This document shows, piece by piece, positions 23,045 through 28,950 of a stretch of DNA of 28,950 nucleotides. The notes below the pieces were generated by a model. It ran no database searches. It was not told the origin of the DNA and worked only from the letters and a program-made list of their open reading frames with translations. Position 1 is the stretch's first letter. Each line of letters starts with the position of its first letter. This DNA comes from Motiliproteus sp048265065 (GTDB lineage: Bacteria; Pseudomonadota; Gammaproteobacteria; Pseudomonadales; Balneatricaceae), in the NCBI GenBank assembly GCA_048265065.1, contig JBLXCH010000034.1:1-28950 (forward strand), in the 5' to 3' direction. The translations under genes and the position numbers were made by a program.

Positions 23045-24739
23045 CTAGAACAACCCAACCACCTGCCCATTAGCATCAATATCAATCACTTCTGCTGCTG
23101 GTTTCTTAGGTAGACCTGGCATCGTTAGAACATTCGCGGTTAAAACGACAACAAAACCGGCACCGGCAGCCAACTTCACATCCGACAAGTTGACAGTAAA
23201 CCCTTGCGGACGGCCAATTAACGTAGGGTCACTGGACAAGCTGTACTGCGTTTTAGCCATACAAATCGGTAGATGACCATAACCCGCCTCTTCGATTTGC
23301 TGGAATTTCTTTTTCAGTTTAGCGTCACCGTCAATATCCGCAGCGCCGTAAACTTTTTGAGCAATAGTACGAACCTTGTCCCACAGCGGCATTTCGTCTT
23401 CATACAACATTGCCATTTCCTGCTGTTCGCCTTCTGCTAACTTGACGACTTCTTGCGCTAAGGCTTCAGCACCTGCACCACCCTCTGCCCAGTTATTACA
23501 AGTCACAACGTTAACTCCAAGGGAATCACATTGATCTTGAATGCACGCAATTTCAGCATCGGTGTCGGTGATGAAACGATTCAACGCGACAACGACAGGC
23601 AATTTAAATTGTTGAACGTTTTCAATGTGCTTACGCAAGTTTTCAATTCCAGCCAAAACCGCATCAACATTTTCCGCACCTAAGTCTGCTCGCGCTACGC
23701 CGCCATGGCATTTAAGAGCACGCACAGTCGCAACGATCACTACGGCATCAGGCTGAAGGTCAGCGTTACGGCACTTAATATCAACAAATTTTTCAGCACC
23801 CAAATCAGCGCCAAAACCTGCTTCTGTTACCGTATAGTCCGCTAACTTCATCCCTAATTTAGTTGCCATCACCGAGCTACAACCATGAGCAATATTAGCA
23901 AATGGCCCTCCATGAATCAGCGCTGGTGTGTGTTCTAGAGACTGCACTAAGTTTGGCTTAATCGCATCTTTCAATAGGACAGTCATGGCACCATGAACAT
24001 TAAGATCACTAGCTAAAACTGGCTTACCATCGTAAGTGAAACCAATTTGAATTTGACCAATTTTCTCTTTCAGCTCTTGAATGCCGCCAGCCAAACAGAG
24101 GATTGCCATCACTTCAGAAGCTACCGTGATATCAAAACCCGACTCACGTGGAATAGAATGCGCTGTGCCGCCTAAACCGATATTTACGTTACGTAGGGCG
24201 CGGTCGTTCATATCAACAACACGCTTCCAAGAAATCTGACGCGGGTCGATGTTTAATTCGTTACCTTGATGCAGGTGATTGTCGATCGCTGCTGACAACA
24301 AGTTATGCGCCAAACCAATGGCATGAAAATCACCCGTAAAGTGAAGATTGATATCTTCCATAGGGATGACTTGCGAGTAACCACCACCGGCAGCGCCACC
24401 TTTCATACCAAAGCAAGGGCCTAGTGACGGTTCGCGTAAGCAAATAATCGATTTTTTACCAATCCGCTGAAGCGCATCAGCAAGACCAATTGTCGTCGTC
24501 GTTTTGCCTTCACCAGCAGGCGTTGGGTTAATCGCTGAAACAAGAATCAACTTACCTTCTTTCTTTCCGGCAAGACTGTTAACAAACTCCATGCTGATTT
24601 TTGCTTTATCGTGACCGTAAGGCTCGATATCAGCTAGCGGAATATCCAGTTGCTCAGCGATTTGTGCAATGGGTAGTTTTTTAGCATCACGAGCGATATC
24701 AATATCGCTTGGCACGGCTGGCTTGCTTGCGTCAGACAT
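23045..24739 (-). CDS. fhs: Formate-tetrahydrofolate ligase
   Basis: A 564-residue enzyme of normal length. It joins formate, tetrahydrofolate and ATP to give 10-formyl-THF. The P-loop-like nucleotide motif is 'TPAGEGKTTTTIGL' at about residues 73-86. Other family segments are 'REPSLGPCFGMKGGAAGGGY', 'DINLHFTGDFHAI', 'GFGADLGAEKFVDIKCR' and 'VVVALNRF'. It lies 45 bp downstream of folD on the same strand. Together they interconvert formate, 10-formyl-THF and 5,10-methylene-THF, supplying purine and methionine synthesis or clearing formate. Confidence 0.97.
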   Translation of the reverse strand: MSDASKPAVPSDIDIARDAKKLPIAQIAEQLDIPLADIEPYGHDKAKISMEFVNSLAGKKEGKLILVSAINPTPAGEGKTTTTIGLADALQRIGKKSIICLREPSLGPCFGMKGGAAGGGYSQVIPMEDINLHFTGDFHAIGLAHNLLSAAIDNHLHQGNELNIDPRQISWKRVVDMNDRALRNVNIGLGGTAHSIPRESGFDITVASEVMAILCLAGGIQELKEKIGQIQIGFTYDGKPVLASDLNVHGAMTVLLKDAIKPNLVQSLEHTPALIHGGPFANIAHGCSSVMATKLGMKLADYTVTEAGFGADLGAEKFVDIKCRNADLQPDAVVIVATVRALKCHGGVARADLGAENVDAVLAGIENLRKHIENVQQFKLPVVVALNRFITDTDAEIACIQDQCDSLGVNVVTCNNWAEGGAGAEALAQEVVKLAEGEQQEMAMLYEDEMPLWDKVRTIAQKVYGAADIDGDAKLKKKFQQIEEAGYGHLPICMAKTQYSLSSDPTLIGRPQGFTVNLSDVKLAAGAGFVVVLTANVLTMPGLPKKPAAEVIDIDANGQVVGLF

Positions 24740-24784
24740 TACAAATAACCTCTTCCTTTGTGCTTTTTTCGAGCTAAGAACGAC

Positions 24785-25627
24785 TTATTGCGCCGCTTCA
24801 GCAGATTCTAATGTTTGATTAATTAACGTGTTTATTGTCATTGGACCAACGCCACCTGGCACCGGTGTATAACAACTGCAACGATCCTTAATGCCCGCCA
24901 GTTCAATATCGCCAACGTTACCTGGGTGATAGCCTGCATCAACAACAACCGCGCCATCGGCGATCCACTCTGCCTTGATGAATTCCGGCTTACCCACAGC
25001 ACCAACAATGATGTCAGCGCGGCGTACATGCTCTGCTAAGTCCTTGGTTCTTGAATGACAAATTGTCACTGTCGCATCGGCGTTCATTAGCATCATAGCC
25101 ATAGGACGTCCCAAAATTGGACTACGGCCCACTACCACGGCGTTTTTACCCGCAAGTTCAATATTGTTATGTGCTAATAAACGCATAATGCCAGCCGGCG
25201 TTGCTGAGCCGTAGGCTTTTTCGCCCATCGCCATGCGACCAAAACCTAGCGTAGTCACACCATCTACGTCTTTTTCCAAGGCGATGCTATCAAAGCATGA
25301 GCGCTCGTCTATTTGCGCTGGTACAGGGTGCTGTAACAAAATACCTTTAACCGCAGCATCCTCATTCAACTGTTGAATAACGGCCAACAACTCTTCTGTG
25401 GTTGTAGACTCAGAAAGCTTAACCAGCTTTGACTCCATGCCAACTCGCTTACATGCGTTACTTTTCATTTGTACGTAAGTCGCTGATGCAGGATCTTCAC
25501 CGACTAAAATCGTTGCCAGTACTGGCACTTGCCCGCCATTAGCGGCGATCAACGCTTGCACGCGACCTTTAAGTTGCTCTTCATTGGCCTTTGAAAAACC
25601 ACTGCCATCAAGAATCTTTCCAGTCAT
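24785..25627 (-). CDS. folD: Bifunctional methylenetetrahydrofolate dehydrogenase/cyclohydrolase
   Basis: A 280-residue enzyme. The active-site segment 'SATYVQMKSNACKRVG' holds the conserved Tyr51 and Lys55. The NADP-binding motif is 'VVGRSPILGRPMAMML', and 'TPVPGGVGPMTINTLI' closes the fold. ATG at 25625-25627 has GGAG upstream and starts the conserved 'MTGKILDG'. A longer in-frame version from 25744 would add 39 unconserved residues and read through the putative promoter and the preceding gene's end, so it is rejected. It forms an operon with fhs. A perfect palindrome lies in its leader. Confidence 0.97.
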   Translation of the reverse strand: MTGKILDGSGFSKANEEQLKGRVQALIAANGGQVPVLATILVGEDPASATYVQMKSNACKRVGMESKLVKLSESTTTEELLAVIQQLNEDAAVKGILLQHPVPAQIDERSCFDSIALEKDVDGVTTLGFGRMAMGEKAYGSATPAGIMRLLAHNNIELAGKNAVVVGRSPILGRPMAMMLMNADATVTICHSRTKDLAEHVRRADIIVGAVGKPEFIKAEWIADGAVVVDAGYHPGNVGDIELAGIKDRCSCYTPVPGGVGPMTINTLINQTLESAEAAQ

Positions 25628-25653
25628 AACGACTCCATTATCCAAAACTGAGG

Positions 25654-25667
25654 TACCTACGTAGGTA
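25654..25667. promoter_or_regulatory. Perfect 14-bp palindrome in the folD leader
   Basis: TACCTACGTAGGTA is an uninterrupted palindrome. It lies 26 bp before the folD ATG and 9 bp downstream of the putative -10 element, so it would cover the start of the transcript. This is a typical repressor-operator position. Confidence 0.45.
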
Positions 25668-25676
25668 AGGCCGGCG

Positions 25677-25682
25677 ATTATA
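25677..25682 (-). promoter_or_regulatory. Candidate folD-fhs promoter (-10)
   Basis: On the - strand a perfect TATAAT occurs 49 bp before the folD ATG. The -35 region at 17-bp spacing (TCCAAT) is poor, so activation or another recognition element may be needed. Confidence 0.4.
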
Positions 25683-25709
25683 CATGGATTTATCAGGATA
25701 TTGGATGCT

Positions 25710-26288
25710 TCAGCACACGGGCTTTTCAATTTTCGACAACGCATTAATCGTAGCTAACAATTCCTCTAACCGCTGATTTGATAGCTGTCTGTAGTCAAAA
25801 TATGGCGTTTGAATGATCTTTTGCTGTGGATTAACAAGGAAACCATTGAGCGCCTTAGTACATAATGCGTTAGTAACGCATTGTTCTGCATATTGCTTAC
25901 CCAAAACTAACTTCACAGTTTGACTATTTCCCAGTGGCGGCGCAGAGAATAACAACGCTAACTGATCTTCTCGACGAAACAATATCTGATCACGATAATC
26001 CTGCCAGCGAGCAGCCTCTTCTGGCCACAATGAAAATCCAATTTTGGCACAAATACTAAAAACCTTACGCCAGTGGTTCCCCGTCTGAGCAATAATATGC
26101 TCAACCTCCGCCCCTTTTGCTAAACGCAAAGACTGTAGTTCGTTGATAGAAGGATAATTAGGCCGGTTACCGATATAAATCCCTATGGCATGCTCAGTCG
26201 AGCCTAAACCGACTGGCTTTTGTTGATAGCGCTCATTTTTTTCATCAATAATCAATATTCCGTCACTCCTAGGCCTTTTACCTAACAT
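25710..26288 (-). CDS. Unrecognised conserved-looking protein upstream of folD
   Basis: A 192-residue, probably cytosolic protein without signal peptide or membrane helix. The central part 'AIGIYIGNRPNYPSINELQS' and 'IIAQTGNHWRKVFSICAKIG' look like a conserved core. I have a faint, unverified memory of an uncharacterised gammaproteobacterial family with a similar GN(H/G)WRK segment, possibly DUF6942. The Asn-His-Trp-Arg-Lys cluster could be functional. It lies 82 bp upstream of folD on the same strand and is divergent from the 26358 gene. The function is unknown. Confidence 0.7.
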   Translation of the reverse strand: MLGKRPRSDGILIIDEKNERYQQKPVGLGSTEHAIGIYIGNRPNYPSINELQSLRLAKGAEVEHIIAQTGNHWRKVFSICAKIGFSLWPEEAARWQDYRDQILFRREDQLALLFSAPPLGNSQTVKLVLGKQYAEQCVTNALCTKALNGFLVNPQQKIIQTPYFDYRQLSNQRLEELLATINALSKIEKPVC

Positions 26289-26357
26289 CGACTCACTCTA
26301 AACTAAACTCATTTTGCATGATTTGCTTTAACGTTCGAAACCACACTAGGAACATCA

Positions 26358-26681
26358 ATGAAGCATGTGCCCAGCAAAGCCGATGTACGGGACGAAATTG
26401 AACAACAGATTCAAGATTTCTTAGGTCGTGGCGGAGAAGTCAAAAAGGTGCGTACGGGAACCAGCGGTTTAAATGACGGAGAACCCCATCCGTCAATGGC
26501 ATTCGACAGACCCAAACAAGACCGGACTCCCGTGCCCGAAGTCGTTGCCGCCATTGATGCACGCCGCACATCCAAAACTAACGATAAAAAAACCCCGACA
26601 AAAATCAAAAAGCGACCCAAGAAAAAGATTATTTATGATGATTTTGGTGAGCCGCTACGAGAAGTCTGGGTTGATGAATAA
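26358..26681 (+). CDS. Small basic protein with FLxRGG motif
   Basis: A 107-residue protein. The N-terminal helix 'DVRDEIEQQIQDFLGRGGEV' is followed by a polar, probably disordered middle. A very basic stretch 'KTPTKIKKRPKKK' comes next, then an acidic tail 'DDFGEPLREVWVDE'. The FLGRGGEVKKV segment resembles the FLSRGGKVQEI part of the RNA-polymerase-binding protein SutA of Pseudomonas, but the remainder does not. A nucleic-acid or RNA-polymerase associated role is inference. It ends 17 bp before cinA, so both may share a transcript. Confidence 0.72.
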   Translation: MKHVPSKADVRDEIEQQIQDFLGRGGEVKKVRTGTSGLNDGEPHPSMAFDRPKQDRTPVPEVVAAIDARRTSKTNDKKTPTKIKKRPKKKIIYDDFGEPLREVWVDE

Positions 26682-26698
26682 TAAGGCCTCTGCTATCA

Positions 26699-27991
26699 AT
26701 GATTAACATCCAAGTGCTTTTGACGGGTCATGAACTCATGACCGGCGATATTGTTGATTCGAATTCAGCAGAGATTGCCCAGCAACTCCTTCCTCTTGGC
26801 GCTCAGATTAGTCGAAAGATTACCGTTGGCGACCATATCGACACCTTAATCAACAACCTAGAACTAATGACAGCTGAGGCTGATATTATCATTCTTAACG
26901 GTGGCCTTGGCCCCACAGAAGACGATTTAACTGCACTAGCTTTATCTAAACTCATCAAAAGCCCTCTCGTCCAACACCAAGAGGCCCTAGACCATTTAGA
27001 AAACTGGTGTAACCGTCGCGGCCATGGCCTGAATGCCGCTAATTTAAAGCAAGCGCAGCTACCTGAAATTGCTCATGTTATCCCAAACAACAAAGGCTCC
27101 GCTGTAGGCATTTTCGTGCGGTATAACGAATGCGACATCTTCGCTACACCCGGCGTTCCTAGTGAGTTAAAAGCCATGCTCGATGCAGAAATAATTCCTC
27201 GTATTGAGCAGCAAATGGGCACAACGACTCGGCAATTAAGACAGCGCTATCAAGTTTTTGGTTTAGGTGAATCAACCTTGCAGCAATGGGTCAATGATGA
27301 GCTCCCTAATTGGCCAAGCGAGGTTGAATTAGGTTTTCGGGCAGGTGCGCCCATGCTTGAAGTAAAGCTTCAAACACCCTCTACTCAACAATCACTTCAT
27401 GCGCAAAGTTGTAGCGCCATTGAGGCATTAATCAGTGACTATATAGTGGGCAAAGGAGGTGATTCTCTCGCCGCCTATTTGGTGGATCACCTAAAATCTC
27501 AAGGAAAAAAAATCACTACTGCGGAATCTTGTACCGGCGGACTAATCGCATCAATGCTGACACAGGTCGCCGGTGCGTCAGCGGTCTTTGAGGCGGGCTT
27601 TGTCACTTACGCAAATGGTATCAAAACCAAGATATTAAATGTCTCTAAAAATGACTTAGACACGCAGGGCGCTGTCAGTGAGACTGTTGTTCAACAAATG
27701 GCTTATGGCGCCCTTGCAGCTAGTGGTGCTGATTACGTCATTGCCGTTTCGGGCATCGCTGGCCCAGACGGCGGCACCGAAGCAAAACCGGTAGGTACAG
27801 TCTGGATTGCTTGGGGCACCGCTGATGAACTGCATACGGATTGCTTGTACTTCCCTCACAACCGTCAATTATTCCAAACAATGGTTGCAGGCACCGGTCT
27901 CGACCTTATCCGTCGGCAATTGCTTCAAATTGAATCGCCTCCGCGGTACTTATCTGATCGACGATTATCTTCCTACATGCAAGCTAACTAG
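26699..27991 (+). CDS. cinA: CinA-family protein: MoaB-like domain fused to nicotinamide-nucleotide amidase
   Basis: A 430-residue full-length CinA. The N-terminal MoCF/MoaB-like domain (about 1-168) shows 'TGHELMTGDIVDSNSAEIAQ', 'NGGLGPTEDD' (69-76) and 'ATPGVPSELKAM'. A linker follows. The C-terminal PncC domain (about 258-420) has 'ITTAESCTGGLIASML', in which Ser277 should be the amidase nucleophile, and 'VSGIAGPDGGTEAKPVGTVW'. It probably hydrolyses NMN to nicotinate mononucleotide, and the N-terminal domain of related proteins has ADP-ribose pyrophosphatase activity. Unlike many genomes, recA is not next to it. Confidence 0.93.
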   Translation: MINIQVLLTGHELMTGDIVDSNSAEIAQQLLPLGAQISRKITVGDHIDTLINNLELMTAEADIIILNGGLGPTEDDLTALALSKLIKSPLVQHQEALDHLENWCNRRGHGLNAANLKQAQLPEIAHVIPNNKGSAVGIFVRYNECDIFATPGVPSELKAMLDAEIIPRIEQQMGTTTRQLRQRYQVFGLGESTLQQWVNDELPNWPSEVELGFRAGAPMLEVKLQTPSTQQSLHAQSCSAIEALISDYIVGKGGDSLAAYLVDHLKSQGKKITTAESCTGGLIASMLTQVAGASAVFEAGFVTYANGIKTKILNVSKNDLDTQGAVSETVVQQMAYGALAASGADYVIAVSGIAGPDGGTEAKPVGTVWIAWGTADELHTDCLYFPHNRQLFQTMVAGTGLDLIRRQLLQIESPPRYLSDRRLSSYMQAN

Positions 27992-28008
27992 AGGCAACAG
28001 AACCCACT

Positions 28009-28950
28009 ATGCTCCCCAAAGAATTAGCTTCGCAAGCAGAGATTAAGCAAAAGGTCATCGATAGCATTCGCCTCAAGAGCGGCTTTATCTTAATTGAGGG
28101 AGAACCAGGTAGTGGTAAAACATTTATTAAAAGCCAGCTAATTAACGGCCTTCGCAATAAAGTACTCGTCGTAGATATTGCTTACAGCCGCTATAGTTTT
28201 GACGAATTTGTCACGACCCTAGCAGAAAAGCTAAAACTCAAATGTGACCTTGAGAATCCGCTCGAGTGTCTTCAAGCACTCACCCGTTTCTGTCAAATTC
28301 GCCTGCAAAATGGAACGCCATTAGCCGTTATAATCGATGACGCACAATACATGCCCAGCGAAACGTTTGAGGCACTTAAGCACGCTATTCAAGGCGACAA
28401 CGGCAAACCTCTTGCGCTTTACGGAGTGCTAATCAGCGATGCGTCACTGAAGTCGTCTTTAGATCTGCAATTTATTACTGAAGGGTTGATCCACACGCAT
28501 CTACTTATTTCGCGCCCTAGTGAAGCCGATATGCGGCACTTTTTCCAGCACCTAATTACAGCCAATAAAAAGAATCTAACATTATCCGAAGATGCCGAAT
28601 TCAGTTTATTAATGAGCAGCGCCGGCAATCTACGGAAAGGAAAACTTCTGCTACAGCATGCCATTGAACAGTGCCTGTTAACCCAGCAAACCAACATCAC
28701 TGAGGACATGATCGGGCAGCAGGCCTCAGGCGAGTCATCCATCCCTACGCTTGAACAAGACGACCAACAAACAGAAGCTACACCAAGCGCTATCCCTGAC
28801 GCGCTTCAAGGTATTCTGACACGTTCCTTGCTCGATACGCCTGACAAGCCAGTGCTAAAGCAAAAGCGTAGTGACAGTGAGATACCATTATTTGCAAATG
28901 ACTTAGCGAATAGCAGCGTTAGCCCGCTAGATTCGGTCAGCACCACAGCA
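28009..28950 (+). CDS. ExeA/DamX-like AAA ATPase, 3' end outside the window
   Basis: Starting with ATG 17 bp after cinA, 314 residues are readable with no stop before the window edge. The Walker A motif is 'IEGEPGSGKTF' (about 30-40) and Walker B is 'LAVIIDDAQYM' (about 105-115). The 'SRPSEADMRHFFQHL' region and the helical lid 'SSAGNLRKGKLLLQHAIEQC' fit the ExeA/GspA-type AAA module. From about residue 235 the chain becomes Ser/Gln/Pro-rich and low in complexity, as in DamX-type proteins where a linker leads to a membrane helix and a peptidoglycan-binding (SPOR) domain. Such a C-terminus would lie outside the window. Division or secretion work at the cell wall is a reasonable inference. Confidence 0.75.
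   Translation, partial: MLPKELASQAEIKQKVIDSIRLKSGFILIEGEPGSGKTFIKSQLINGLRNKVLVVDIAYSRYSFDEFVTTLAEKLKLKCDLENPLECLQALTRFCQIRLQNGTPLAVIIDDAQYMPSETFEALKHAIQGDNGKPLALYGVLISDASLKSSLDLQFITEGLIHTHLLISRPSEADMRHFFQHLITANKKNLTLSEDAEFSLLMSSAGNLRKGKLLLQHAIEQCLLTQQTNITEDMIGQQASGESSIPTLEQDDQQTEATPSAIPDALQGILTRSLLDTPDKPVLKQKRSDSEIPLFANDLANSSVSPLDSVSTTA

Noticed and set aside
24785..25744. Longer folD starting at 25744
   Set aside because: The extra 39 residues are unlike FolD, overlap the upstream gene's end and cover the likely promoter; ATG at 25627 has a ribosome-binding site and begins the conserved sequence.

Overview
The window looks like a chromosomal segment of a gammaproteobacterium of moderate GC, probably a marine Oceanospirillales/Pseudomonadales-type organism. 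This is inferred from the gene content: the roxA-glrK-qseG-glrR block, a bfd plus double bfr locus, hom-thrC, folD-fhs, full-length CinA, and DUF2986 and DUF2130 proteins. I see no tRNA, rRNA, CRISPR array, transposase or phage gene. It is mostly housekeeping DNA with a few poorly described proteins. One 100-N assembly gap lies at 20180-20279.

Layout. 1-3.9 kb: a VOC-fold enzyme cut by the window start, a divergent LysR regulator, then a + strand run of a DUF2986 protein, a possible 24-aa microprotein, a DUF2130 coiled-coil/nuclease-like protein and a shortened CvfB-like S1 protein. 4.0-5.8 kb: a YhiN/HI0933 flavoprotein and an ABM monooxygenase. 5.9-11.3 kb (- strand): roxA (ribosomal oxygenase), glrK, a QseG-like lipoprotein and glrR, tightly packed in that transcription order, followed by a divergent LuxI-like acyltransferase that has no LuxR partner here. 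11.6-14.6 kb (+): the iron-storage cluster bfd, bfr (degenerate ferroxidase site), bfr (complete site), then an orphan histidine kinase. 14.7-20.0 kb (-): hom-thrC-ydcF-like-recJ, joining threonine synthesis to a DNA repair exonuclease. 20.0-20.6 kb: intergenic DNA with the gap, an exact 77-bp overlap on either side of it, and a 15/16-bp tandem repeat. 20.6-22.8 kb: an HDOD signalling protein and two unrecognised genes on the - strand. 23.0-26.3 kb (-): an unrecognised gene, folD and fhs (one-carbon metabolism). 26.4 kb to the end (+): a small basic protein, cinA/pncC, and an ExeA/DamX-like AAA ATPase cut by the window end.

The most interesting items are the orphan LuxI-like acyltransferase beside a sigma-54-type two-component system, the unequal pair of bacterioferritin subunits, the linkage of a ribosomal hydroxylase to an envelope-sensing system, the DUF2130 protein with an internal coiled-coil duplication and a PD-(D/E)XK-like residue pattern, and a perfect 14-bp palindrome just downstream of the folD promoter.
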